A stretch of 64,000 nucleotides of DNA from Anaerolineales bacterium UBA5797. Its GTDB lineage: Bacteria > Chloroflexota > Anaerolineae > Anaerolineales > Villigracilaceae. Of this stretch, positions 23,591 to 33,700 are shown in pieces. The notes beneath the pieces were generated by a model. That model was not told the DNA's origin, did no database searches, and was given only the letters and a program-made list of their open reading frames with translations. Every line of letters begins with the position of its first letter. The stretch's first letter is position 1. Both the position numbers and the translations under genes were made by a program. The stretch spans positions 34,879 to 98,878 of the forward strand of contig DIDP01000012.1 of assembly GCA_002418205.1 (NCBI GenBank), read 5' to 3'.

Positions 23591-26461
23591 GTGACGGAAC
23601 ACAAAGGAACGCTGGTCCTCAGGCACACCCAGATCGTCGTCCACTGGGTGGATGGTAAAACAGAAACGTTCCCGCTGGTCAACGAAAAGACGCGCATCGG
23701 GCGGGGGAAGGTCGGGAACGATATCGCCGTCCCGGATGTATTCCAATCCGTGTCACGCCAGCATCTGGAGATCCGCCGCGAGAAGAGTGGTTATCACCTC
23801 ATCGACCTGGGCAGCCGCAACGGAACGCTCGTCAACGGCATTTATGCAAAGGACATTTACCTGCGGGACGGCGATGAGATCCGCATCGGGCAGGACGACC
23901 AGGGACAGCAGATCCTCATCATTTTCCAACTCGGCAGCGAGGCCCTGCTCGACGAACTTGCCTCAGAGGAGCAGGCTGTCACCCTCCCGCCGACCTCCGG
24001 GTTGGGCAGCGAACCACCGAAAGACAAACCCTACTTCAAGGTTCGCTGGCACAACGGCAGGACGAATTATTTCCCCATCGAAAAGACCAGCCTGTTCATC
24101 GGGCGCGGACCGGAGGCGGACCTGCGCGTCCCTGAGACTCTGCGCTTCGTTTCGAGCCAGCATGCCGAGGTCCTGAAAAAGGAGGCGGGGTTTTTCATCC
24201 GCGACCTGAAGAGCACGAACGGTACGCTCGTCAATAACCAACTCATCCAGCCCGAACAATATTATCCCATCGGCAACGAATCGATCATCCGCATCGGCGA
24301 TGATAATTTCGGCATCTCGGTGGGTTTCACGTTTTATAACCCCGTCGAAACATCCGCCTCCGTGGCTGGTTTCATGCAAGCCGCGCAGGCAACCCAACTC
24401 GCAACTTCGAGCATGATCCTGATCGGGCGGCTCGAGAATTGTGACATCGTCCTGGATTCACCCGAAGTCTCGCGGCGGCATGCCATGATCCGGCAGATCG
24501 GCGATGCGTATTCCATCGAGGACCTCGATAGCAGCAACGGCACGTTCGTGAACGATGTGCCGGTCAAACATGCCGAACTGCACGACGGCGATCTGATCCA
24601 GATCAGCAATTTCCGCCTGCTCTTTCAGGGCGGTCTGCTCGTGCCATATCAAAGCAGCGGCATGCGGCTCGATGCCAGCAACCTTTCGAAGGACGTAAAA
24701 ACGAAGGGCGGTACGCGGCGCATTCTCGACAACATCGATCTTTCCGTTCTGCCGCGCGAGTTCATCGCGCTGGTCGGCGGGAGCGGCGCCGGCAAATCGA
24801 CATTGCTCAACGCCCTGATTGGCATCCGCCGCGGCGAGGGACAGGTCAGACTCAACGGACATGACTTTTACAAGGAATACGAAAGCTTCCGTTCGCAACT
24901 CGGATACGTGCCGCAATCGGACATCCTGCACACGAGCCTGACCGTCGAAAAAGCATTGGATTACGCCGCCCGCCTCAGACTGCCCTCGAGCCTGTCTCCG
25001 GACGAACGAAATCGTCGCATCGACGCGGTGCTCGAGACGGTCGCGATGAACACCGAAGCGATCCGCAAGACGCGCATCTCCAACCTTTCCGGTGGACAGC
25101 GCAAACGCGTCAGCATCGCCGCCGAACTGCTCGCCGATCCCAAACTGATCTATCTCGACGAAGCCACCTCCGGTCTCGACCCCGGACTCGAAAAGAAGAT
25201 GATGCACACCCTGCGCCGCATGGCAGACGAGGGGCGCACGGTGATCCTCATCACCCATGCAACGGATAACATCGTGCAGACCGATCACGTTGCATTTCTC
25301 TCCGAGGGCAAACTCGTCTATTTCGGTCCCTCTGAAGAGGCCTTGAAATTCTTCGAAGTGGAGGAGTTCGCCGACATCTACGAGCGCATCGATCACAAAG
25401 GCGAGGAATGGCGGCAGATCTTCGAGGAAAAGAAACCCGAACAATACAGGAAATACATCCTTGAACGCAAAGCCAGCCTGAAGACCGCGCCGAAGAGCGC
25501 GCTGACCAGGGTCAAGTTTGGGATCATGGATTTCTTCCGGCAATTGATCGTGCTCACACAACGCTCCCTGAGCGTATTATTCAGCGACCCCATCACGCTT
25601 TTCCTGATGCTGTTGCTCTTCCCGGTCACGGCGACACTTCAGCTCGTCATCGCCAAACCCGATATTCTGACGGGCAATCTCGCCATCCTTGCCGATCCCG
25701 TCAGCGCCGCGAAGACGATGCTCGAAACTTACACGCCGTTCCCGCATACGAACACCTTCGTCTTCGTGATGGGACTCGAAGCCGTGCTCACCGGTCTGTT
25801 CGTGCCATCGAACGATCTGGTCAAGGAGCGCTCGATCTTTCTGCGCGAACGCATGGTGAACCTGAAAGTGCTGCCTTATCTATTGAATAAAGTCCTGATC
25901 TACAGCGTCTTCGTCGTAATCCAGGTCGTTCTGTATCTGTTGATCCTGTCCATCGGCGTGGACTTCCCCAAAAAAGGATTGTATCTCAACGGCACGCTCG
26001 AACTGTTCATCACGCTCTATCTGACGATGATGGCGGGCATCAGTTTCGGTCTCATCATTTCGGCGGTCAGCAAATCCACCGAGATGGCGATCTACATCCT
26101 TACGATGCTGTTGTTCTTCCAGTTCTTCTTTGCCGGCGCGGTATTCGACTTAAGGGGCAACAGGTTCGAGCCGCTGTCCTATCTTTCCACCACGCGCTGG
26201 TCATTGACCGCGCTGGGCGTGACGATAGACATGAATGAGATCGCCGAAAGCACGATCTTATGCAATGATGTTCCCACTAATCCATTGGATGCGAACAGCG
26301 CGCTGAAAACGGTCTGCTTCAACTACCCCGATGCAAAGGATGACCTGCGACTCAATTATGCGGACGACCAACTGCTCAAATCGTGGGCGGTCCTGATCGG
26401 CATGTCGCTTCTCTTCCTGACCATTACCTGGTTCCTGATCCAACGAACGGATTCCACCTGA
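23591..26461 (+). CDS. ABC transporter with three FHA domains (ABCG-like half transporter)
   Basis: 956 residues. Three forkhead-associated domains come first, each with the GR...S.H...SxNGT pattern (RIGRGK at about 34, FIGRGP at about 168, LIGRLE at about 276). FHA domains bind phosphothreonine, so a Ser/Thr kinase may regulate the transporter. An ABC ATPase follows: GGSGAGKST at about 395, LSGGQRKRVS at about 498 and YLDEATSGLD. It is joined to a six-helix ABC2 membrane domain (about 650-950). GTG at 23591 is preferred because CGGAGG lies five bases before it; a GTG six bases earlier overlaps that site. The cargo is unknown. It is divergent from the ACP/ligase operon, so a lipid cargo is conceivable. 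Confidence 0.92.
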   Translation: MTEHKGTLVLRHTQIVVHWVDGKTETFPLVNEKTRIGRGKVGNDIAVPDVFQSVSRQHLEIRREKSGYHLIDLGSRNGTLVNGIYAKDIYLRDGDEIRIGQDDQGQQILIIFQLGSEALLDELASEEQAVTLPPTSGLGSEPPKDKPYFKVRWHNGRTNYFPIEKTSLFIGRGPEADLRVPETLRFVSSQHAEVLKKEAGFFIRDLKSTNGTLVNNQLIQPEQYYPIGNESIIRIGDDNFGISVGFTFYNPVETSASVAGFMQAAQATQLATSSMILIGRLENCDIVLDSPEVSRRHAMIRQIGDAYSIEDLDSSNGTFVNDVPVKHAELHDGDLIQISNFRLLFQGGLLVPYQSSGMRLDASNLSKDVKTKGGTRRILDNIDLSVLPREFIALVGGSGAGKSTLLNALIGIRRGEGQVRLNGHDFYKEYESFRSQLGYVPQSDILHTSLTVEKALDYAARLRLPSSLSPDERNRRIDAVLETVAMNTEAIRKTRISNLSGGQRKRVSIAAELLADPKLIYLDEATSGLDPGLEKKMMHTLRRMADEGRTVILITHATDNIVQTDHVAFLSEGKLVYFGPSEEALKFFEVEEFADIYERIDHKGEEWRQIFEEKKPEQYRKYILERKASLKTAPKSALTRVKFGIMDFFRQLIVLTQRSLSVLFSDPITLFLMLLLFPVTATLQLVIAKPDILTGNLAILADPVSAAKTMLETYTPFPHTNTFVFVMGLEAVLTGLFVPSNDLVKERSIFLRERMVNLKVLPYLLNKVLIYSVFVVIQVVLYLLILSIGVDFPKKGLYLNGTLELFITLYLTMMAGISFGLIISAVSKSTEMAIYILTMLLFFQFFFAGAVFDLRGNRFEPLSYLSTTRWSLTALGVTIDMNEIAESTILCNDVPTNPLDANSALKTVCFNYPDAKDDLRLNYADDQLLKSWAVLIGMSLLFLTITWFLIQRTDST

Positions 26462-26468
26462 TACATTC

Positions 26469-26528
26469 CTCGTCATTGCGAGGAGGGCGCCGTGGCGACA
26501 TAATCCCCAACACGATCAGGAGATTGCA
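26469..26528. repeat. Family 1 repeat, copy C, overlapping a gene 3' end
   Basis: Begins CGTCATTGCGAGGAGGG and ends AGATTGCA with a decayed middle. It fills the gap between the convergent ABC transporter and acyltransferase genes. The acyltransferase stop codon (26516-26518) and last residues lie inside it. Confidence 0.7.
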
Positions 26529-27808
26529 TTCAGGCGCACAATACTCATTATTTCCTCCACAATGACGCCCGCTTCCTCGCGGTTCATATCTGCTTCCAGA
26601 TACATGAAATCCCAGAACAATTGATCGCCGAACCACTGCGCCTGCGACGAAAGCTCCGGTCCCAGATCGAACACGGACACAAATCCGTACACACCCAACA
26701 CCTTTATTTCTCCATAGTCCGATCGAATTGGAACAACGCCATTGTAGTTTAAAGCCGTTGCCCCCATGCGAAAGGCTCTGGTTTGGGTCACCATCTTCAT
26801 CAGCGGTTCAGCCATCGCATTTGCAATAAATTTTTCGCCGGACTTGAACGATGAATACATTTTTCCATGCAAGTCACGCGCCAGCGACCAGAAATCCATC
26901 CCGCCCGCCACAGTGACCGTATAACGCAGCATCGAGATATAACAGGCAAAGTTCTCCGGTTCCAGCGGCGGCTGGACGTAAGGACGCAGGTCTGCGAACG
27001 CGAACGTCCGCATGGAGAGGCGTTGACCGGCATACAAATGTCGGTTCACGGCGAGCATCAGGGCGGCGTTGAGGGCGCTGTTCAAAGTCACGCGTTCCCT
27101 GCGGGCGCGTTGAGCAAACGGTTCGATCAGGTCTTCGGGGAATTGGGCGGAAAGGATATGCCCGCGTGATTTCTTTTCATGGACAGGAGGGGTCCGCTTG
27201 CCGCGCGTTTGCAGGCGATGGGAGATCTCATCCGCCATTTGCCCGGCGGCATATCTCATCTTTCGCATCGACAGGGAGACTCCACGATAGGCAGAGGGGA
27301 AACGGGATTCCGCCGGGGGGGCGGGTGAAAGAAGTTTGACGGTATCAGATTTCTTGTCGGAAGCCGAAGCGCAGTTCGTCAAAAGTTCTTGCATCAACCT
27401 GCTCACCGACGCTGAGTCCGCTATGAAATGCGAGATGGCAAAGATGATCTCCGCCTGTGGTTGATCCGAGTTATACAGATACGTACAACGGAACATCGGT
27501 CCTGTCGTGAGGTCGATCCGGTTCTCCAATTCGACCTCGGTCAGTTGGATCCAATGCTCATCGTTCCAGCGCGGCAGAATTTTGAGGGGCAGTCTGGGTT
27601 CCACCAGGCTTGCGAAGTAAGTCACTCCACGCTCCTCGAGAAGCCGCGCCGAAAGGAACGGATGACGCGATTGCAAAAGCTGTAACGAGCGCCGGATCGC
27701 ATGCGGCTCGGGTGCATTCGCAAGCCGGAGCACGCTGACGATATGAAAGGGCGCGTATCGGTCCGAGATGAGGAGGGCACGCTCGAAGAAACCCAGTTTG
27801 CGTTTCAT
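26516..27808 (-). CDS. Condensation-domain / PapA-like acyltransferase
   Basis: 430 residues. The catalytic HxxxD motif appears as ISHFIADSASV, and the structural DLRPYV block follows (FAFADLRPYVQPPLEPENFACY). The start MKRKLGFFERALLISDR resembles alcohol acyltransferase and PapA-type proteins, which join a carrier-bound or CoA-bound acyl group to an alcohol or amine. The normal second His of HHxxxDG is Ser and the Gly is Ser. The start at 27808 is chosen over a long upstream extension that reads through the divergent promoter region. Context (ACP, acyl-AMP ligase, AcpS within 5 kb) suggests an acylated product. Confidence 0.72.
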   Translation of the reverse strand: MKRKLGFFERALLISDRYAPFHIVSVLRLANAPEPHAIRRSLQLLQSRHPFLSARLLEERGVTYFASLVEPRLPLKILPRWNDEHWIQLTEVELENRIDLTTGPMFRCTYLYNSDQPQAEIIFAISHFIADSASVSRLMQELLTNCASASDKKSDTVKLLSPAPPAESRFPSAYRGVSLSMRKMRYAAGQMADEISHRLQTRGKRTPPVHEKKSRGHILSAQFPEDLIEPFAQRARRERVTLNSALNAALMLAVNRHLYAGQRLSMRTFAFADLRPYVQPPLEPENFACYISMLRYTVTVAGGMDFWSLARDLHGKMYSSFKSGEKFIANAMAEPLMKMVTQTRAFRMGATALNYNGVVPIRSDYGEIKVLGVYGFVSVFDLGPELSSQAQWFGDQLFWDFMYLEADMNREEAGVIVEEIMSIVRLNAIS

Positions 27809-27902
27809 GATATTGGATGAGATATGAGCAGGGTTTTCAATCTTCGCAAGTATAATATACAAAATCGGACAATCATTCTCGATATAAGGAGCAGGGACCG
27901 CC

Positions 27903-29243
27903 ATGTGTGACTCATTACTTGCAGTCAAGGCTGATACCGCAGATGGAGTTGCCGTTTTCGCCAAGAACTCCGACCGCCCGCCCAACGAAGGACAATACCT
28001 GAAATATGTCCCTGCCGAAGACCACCCGGTGAACAGCCGGGTGAAATGCACATATATCGAGATCCCCCAGGCCACTCACACGAACGCGGTCCTGCTATCC
28101 AAGCCCTATTGGATCTGGGGTGCAGAGATGGGCGTGAACGACAAGAAGGTGGTCATCGGCAACGAAGCGGTCTTCCCCAAAGTACCCACAGAGAAGAACA
28201 CAAAACTGATCGGTATGGACCTGGTGCGGCTCGGGCTCGAGCGCGGGAATACCGCCCGCGGCGCGCTGGAGGTGATGATCGCGCTGCTGGAGGAATTCGG
28301 TCAGGGCGGGAGCTGCACGACCACCTGCGAACCGTATTACAGCAGTTTCCTGATCGCCGACCCTGACGATGCCTGGGTACTCGAGACCGCAGGGAAATGG
28401 TACGCCGCAAAGCACGTGACCCGGTCCGATTCCATCTCGAACTATCTGACCATCGAGGCTGACTATGAACTCGTGTCACAGGGTCTGGCGGAACATGCGG
28501 TCAAAATGGGCTGGGCGAAGTCGGTCAAGGATTTCAAATTCGGCGACGCCTACAACAGTTTTCTGACCACCAAACTGATCGGTGGACCGAGGCGGCGCGC
28601 GGTCACCATGCAAAAATTGAGCGAGGGCAAAGGCAGGATCGATGTCCCGTACATGATGAGCATTTTGAGAGCGCATTTGCCCGACGGCGGCCGCGGGAAG
28701 AACTGGCAGCCGCAGCACAGCGTCCTGCTCGGCACGGATGTCTGCATGCACAGCGGGTTCGGCATCATCCGCGATAGCAACACAGCCGGGTCGCTCGTCG
28801 TCCATTTGGATAAAAAACGCCCGACGATCTTCGTCACCGGGACAGCCTCGCCCTGCACGAGCGTTTTCAAACCGGTCTGGATGGACGCCTCATTTCCGGA
28901 CCTTGGACCTGCTCCCACCGATGAATTTGATCCCAACTCCCTGTTCTGGCGCCACGAACTCCTGCACCGCGCCACCGTGCAGGACTACGAAGCCCGCATC
29001 GCGACCTATGCCGCCGAACTCGCCGCCCTCGAATTGGAATTCGTGGAAGGCGGTCTCGCCATCGCGGGCGGTTCCGCGAAAAAGCGCGCGAAATACTCCG
29101 CCGAATGTTTTGCAAAAGCGGCTGCGATCGAACCGGAATGGTATGAGCGCGTCCTGCAGGTCCCTGCCCAGCCGAAAGGCGCGATGATCTATAACTACGC
29201 CTGGGACACCTACAACAAACAGGCAAAGATGCCGAAGCTATAA
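27903..29243 (+). CDS. C69/secernin-type Ntn-hydrolase (dipeptidase family)
   Basis: 446 residues. It starts MCDSLLAV, so removal of Met would expose Cys2, the N-terminal nucleophile of this Ntn family, with FAKNSDRPPNE and GNEAVF as the further C69 hallmarks. SCTTTCEPYYSSFLIADP is the conserved middle block. Members include dipeptidase A and eukaryotic secernins; activity of the secernin branch is not settled. No signal peptide, so it is cytosolic. AAGGAG lies upstream. A TATAAT at 27851-27856 could be its -10. Confidence 0.87.
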   Translation: MCDSLLAVKADTADGVAVFAKNSDRPPNEGQYLKYVPAEDHPVNSRVKCTYIEIPQATHTNAVLLSKPYWIWGAEMGVNDKKVVIGNEAVFPKVPTEKNTKLIGMDLVRLGLERGNTARGALEVMIALLEEFGQGGSCTTTCEPYYSSFLIADPDDAWVLETAGKWYAAKHVTRSDSISNYLTIEADYELVSQGLAEHAVKMGWAKSVKDFKFGDAYNSFLTTKLIGGPRRRAVTMQKLSEGKGRIDVPYMMSILRAHLPDGGRGKNWQPQHSVLLGTDVCMHSGFGIIRDSNTAGSLVVHLDKKRPTIFVTGTASPCTSVFKPVWMDASFPDLGPAPTDEFDPNSLFWRHELLHRATVQDYEARIATYAAELAALELEFVEGGLAIAGGSAKKRAKYSAECFAKAAAIEPEWYERVLQVPAQPKGAMIYNYAWDTYNKQAKMPKL

Positions 29244-29268
29244 CAAACTGGGATTCTTTATTGACATG

Positions 29269-29298
29269 AAAAGTGTCCGGTGATGCCGGACACTTTTT
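29269..29298. terminator. Bidirectional terminator
   Basis: Perfect 12-bp stem (AAAAGTGTCCGG and complement, arms 29269-29280 and 29286-29297) with loop TGATG, A-rich on the left and T-rich on the right. It sits between convergent genes and can stop both. Confidence 0.92.
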
Positions 29299-29330
29299 GA
29301 TTCGGATACCTGCTTGATGAAGCGGGAACG

Positions 29331-30740
29331 TTACGCGGTCACATCGACGAAGCGGGTGTAGTTGCCGGTCAGATCATCGGGAACAACAGGCAAGCCGGGA
29401 TGACCAAGTTTCATGAGTGTGCCATCGCGTGGAAATGCGCGCCGCAGCCCAGCCAGATCGAGTTTCGTATGAGGGAGCAACGAAATGGAATATCGCTGCA
29501 GCAGGGTTGCCGTCACGATCATACAAAGGTGGAGGCTATACACCGAACCCAGGCAGTGACGCACGCCGCCTGCAAAGGGAATGAAGGTAAACGGTTGATG
29601 CTGCACTCCGATCCAGCGGCGCGGGACGAAACGATTGGGATCAGGATAAAGCTCCGGCATCCGCTGTGTGACGTAGGGACTCAGGAAAACATTGGTGCCT
29701 GTGGGGAATTCATGTCCATCCAACACATAAGGCGCGCGTGAGATGCGCACCAGCCAGTATTGCGGTGGCAAAAGACGCAGCACCTCCATAATCACCCCCT
29801 CCAACAATGGGAGATGATCCAGATCATCCGATGCGATGGCCCGTCCATCCAGGCGGTCATGGATCTCCTGAAGCACCTCCCCGGTCACCTGCGGATGCAA
29901 AGCCAGCAACAGAATGGTACAAGTCAACGCCGAAGCGATGTTCGGGTACATGCCCCTGAACAAGCCGGTTACCGTGCCGATCAAGTCTGGTACTGTGAAT
30001 TCCGGGTTCTCATCCTGCAGGCGGATCAATTGTGAAAGAATGTCATTGCCATCCAGACCTGTCCGGCGTTTGTATTCGATCAACTCGGTCACAGCGGCGG
30101 AAAGTTTTTGGGTGGCGAAGCCGGCCTTTCGGTAGGTCGTACCGGGCAGGTTCACCGGAAAAAGCGCGTAGGGCAGGGAAAACACCAGTCCAAACATCTC
30201 CTCGAACAGGGCCTTCACTTTATCCGCAACGGGACTGGGATCCAGACCCATGAGCGTCTTCAGTCCCATGCTCACTGCGAGGTCCGTGAATTCAGGGACG
30301 ATCTCAAACGTTTCGCGGCCATCCCATGATCTCAGCATCCGTTCGGTCAGGGATGCAAATGTGGGGGTATATTGATCCACCGATTCCCGCAAAAACGAAG
30401 GGCGGAGCAAACGACGGCGTTCGCGATGCGCGGGTCCGTTCAGGAAGCCCAATCCGAGCGCCAACTCACGGGCGTATTCCTTCGAATGTTGAAAATATCC
30501 GATGTCCTCGAAACTGTGATTCTCGAACACCTCAGGGTTGGTCAAAATCTCCCGGTTTCGTTCGGGGCCGAAAACGAACACATTTCTGGGTTTGTAACCA
30601 AGCGGGACGACATCCCCAAAATGATCGTACAGGCTTTGCATGAATTCCGTGGGGGAAGCCCACAAGAGGAACATGTTTCCATAGATCCCTCCCGGGCGCG
30701 ACAAGACGGATGTGGCGCGATAAACAAATGTTTCATCCAT
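29331..30740 (-). CDS. Cytochrome P450 (B)
   Basis: 469 residues. The heme-ligand loop is FIPFAGGVRHCLG with Cys396. The K-helix ExxR is present (MEVLRLLPP) and the following block is FVPRRWIG. There is no membrane anchor, as expected for a bacterial P450. Unusually, the I-helix segment reads FRGMYPNIASA where most P450s have AGxE/DTT, so the acid-alcohol pair used in oxygen activation is absent. It is the last gene of the cyclase-P450 array, 32 bases after cyclase B, with AGAGGA before its ATG. Substrate unknown. Confidence 0.93.
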   Translation of the reverse strand: MDETFVYRATSVLSRPGGIYGNMFLLWASPTEFMQSLYDHFGDVVPLGYKPRNVFVFGPERNREILTNPEVFENHSFEDIGYFQHSKEYARELALGLGFLNGPAHRERRRLLRPSFLRESVDQYTPTFASLTERMLRSWDGRETFEIVPEFTDLAVSMGLKTLMGLDPSPVADKVKALFEEMFGLVFSLPYALFPVNLPGTTYRKAGFATQKLSAAVTELIEYKRRTGLDGNDILSQLIRLQDENPEFTVPDLIGTVTGLFRGMYPNIASALTCTILLLALHPQVTGEVLQEIHDRLDGRAIASDDLDHLPLLEGVIMEVLRLLPPQYWLVRISRAPYVLDGHEFPTGTNVFLSPYVTQRMPELYPDPNRFVPRRWIGVQHQPFTFIPFAGGVRHCLGSVYSLHLCMIVTATLLQRYSISLLPHTKLDLAGLRRAFPRDGTLMKLGHPGLPVVPDDLTGNYTRFVDVTA

Positions 30741-30772
30741 GATTCCTCTTTTGTTTTATTTAGATGGCTTAA

Positions 30773-33700
30773 TCAGGCTGACCCTTCTGTTCTGACGACC
30801 GAAACCCAATTCTCCAGACCACATTCCGCAAACAGTTCGGCGGCCCTTTCCAGAGCAGCAGAGCGTTCGGCGTCATCTTTGTTCAAGTGCCGCCCCAATT
30901 CGAGCCAGGCGCGCGCCTCTTCATATTTCATCGGATAGGCATGCGCCTTCGTCGCGGCAGTGCGCCAGTATTGGATTGCCTTTTCGGGTCTGTTCGCCCC
31001 CCATTCGAGGTTTCCCTTATAGCGGTTCAGCGCCGGCACGCCGATCGAAAAGATGCCAATGTATTTTTTGAGGTTCTTGATCGCGACCTGCACGTATTTG
31101 TCGATCTCATCCATCTGTGTCTTCGGAAGTCCATCCTTTTTTCCCTGTTCGAGGGCAAGGAAGGCAATTTCGGCGAGATGGAAGTCGATCAGGTAGACGG
31201 TGAAATCCACCACCGAAGCCTTGGCAAATTTATCCAACGCGGCTTTGACCGATTCCCAGACACCCTCGCGCTCTCCCTTCATCCATTGCGCCAGCCACAT
31301 GGAACTGCGCACAACGGATTCGGTGATCTCGCCGACCCAGGTCTTTTCCGAAAGGGCAAGACATTTCCGTGCACTTTCGATGCAGCCATCGTAGTCGCCC
31401 TTCCACGCCAAGGCAGTGCAGTCCACCTGATAGGCAAACCCGATGTGGATGGGATTTTCGCGGCGCATGGCGATCTCCCACTCGCGCTTATTGTAGGGTT
31501 CCGCCAGCCGGGGTCCGCCTTCGTTCAACCCGTTGACGCCAAGGTACGCCACCGCATCGGCATGGCGGCGATGATCGCCCAGTTCCTCACAGATCGCGGA
31601 AGCCTTTTCGATCAAGTCCTTGACTTCCTGCCATTCCCCGTTCCCGCTCGCCACGGTACACAGGGCAATGGCGCCATCCACGTAGGCATTCGGGTCATCG
31701 AACTGTTTGCCGATCTCGAACCAGCGCTCCTTGTAATACCTGGCTTGCGAATGGAGTGGGACGAATCCCGCGACGGCGCTGGTTGTTGCATACATCGACC
31801 AGGTCTCGGGTGTTTCCCTGATGGTTTCACCGATGTTCAAGCCTGCGGTCACGCCGAACAGCATCGGCAGAGGATTTGGGTCACCGATCAGGAATTGCAC
31901 CACCGAAAGCTTTTCGGTGAGGATGACAAGTTCCAGCCGTTTTGCCTCTTCCTCCGGATCGAGCTCTTCACGGCGCAATCGTTGGGGCCATAGACGGTGA
32001 CCGCTCTGGACGGCGATATGTTTGAGAATCCCGCCGACCAGCCCCAGGTCCGAGGCAGGAAGCGGGAGGCCGAGGGTCTTCATCGCCTTGAGGATATATT
32101 CCTTGGTCTCGGCAAGCTTCCCCAATCCAAGATAGGCTTCACTTATTTTGCGGTAGAGGCGTCCAAGATACAGCGCGCTGACCGCGTTCACATCCGTGAG
32201 TTTGAGCAGTTCGTGGAAGAACTCAAGCGCCTCGGTGTTCGCAAAGTTCTTAAGGGACTGGTTCCCAGCCTTTTCCAAAAACTCGCGGGCTTTGCCGAGC
32301 ACAAAATCGCGATGCGCCGGATCAGGCATATTGGCGGCTTGCGTCCAGTGATAGGCAAGCAGGGTATAGAACGATTCGATATCCTGCTGGTGGTTGTACT
32401 CGATCCATTCCGCGACCGCCTGATGCAACTGCCGCCTCTGAGCGAACAACATCAGGTTGTAGGCTGCCTCCTGCGTGACGGCATGTTTGAATATATAGGC
32501 AAGGTCGGGCATTTCCGATTCGATCAACGTCAGGCTCAGGCGCGTCAGGGCATCCATGTAGACGCGCAACTCGGGCTTGTCCGTTTCAATCGGATGGATC
32601 GCCTCCAGCACACGATAGGCAAAGATGCGTCCGATCACGCTTGCCACTTTCAAAGCCAGTTGCTGGGAGGGGTTCAAGCCATCGATGCGGGTCGTGATCG
32701 CGGCTTGCAGGTTGTCGGGCAGGGTGACATTTTCCAGATTCCCCGCGCCGGAGGCAAGGCGCGCCTGCTGCCCCTCGATCACCAGCACGCCCGCGTCCCT
32801 CAAGGCATAGGCAAGTTCCTCTGCGAAGAACGGATGTCCCTCGGATTTCTCGCGGATCAGTTTGCCCACCACCGGTGGAATGGCCGTCACACCCAAACGT
32901 TGACAGACAAGCGCATCCACATCGTCCAAAGGCATGGACTCCAGGTTGATGAAATGAGTATCGGATCTATCCGCGATCAGTTTGAACTCCTGCGGAACGA
33001 CCTGCCCGAACGGACGCGTGGTCAGCACCAGCATGAGCGGGCGCACCTGATGGAACACATCCGTCAACAGGGTCCATGAAGCCGAATCCAGCCAGTGCAG
33101 GTCTTCGATCACGATCAGCAAACGCGATTGCCTCGTCTCATATTGCAGGATCTTCACCAGAAATTCACGGGTGTTGCCGCCGCGCGTCTCACCTGTGAGG
33201 GAGGAGGTAAATTCATTTTCAGGGAATGGGACAGGCAGGAGGATGGACAATAACGGCGCATAGCGCAACAAGCCCGGGTCGATCTGCTCCAGCTTCGCAA
33301 GGACAATATCCCGGACAGAGTTCCGATCCTCCTCGGAAAGCTGCGGCTGGCGCAGGATCTCCTCGATGCCGAACACGCGGTTGAACGCCGACCTCCAGGC
33401 GTAATAGGGATTGTTCTTTTCGATGGAATCCCCCTCCCCCAGCAGGATCGGGATATCCGATGCCTGCGCCTGGCGGATCAGGTCCTCCACCAGTTGCGTT
33501 TTGCCGATCCCTGCCTCGCCGCGAATGACAACCGTCTCGAGGGACGACCCGCGCTGCAACTCCAACAATGCATTGACGAGAATCCCCTTTTCCTCCTGGC
33601 GCCCGATCAATTGGGTCTGCTCACGGACAACCGCTGTTTTTGTGCGCAGCGGATGGAAAACCTCCACCGCCTCGCTCCTGCCCTTTACATGCTGTGGCGG

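Noticed and set aside
27809..28075. N-terminal extension of the acyltransferase
   Set aside because: It overlaps the divergent C69 gene and its promoter and has no family similarity.
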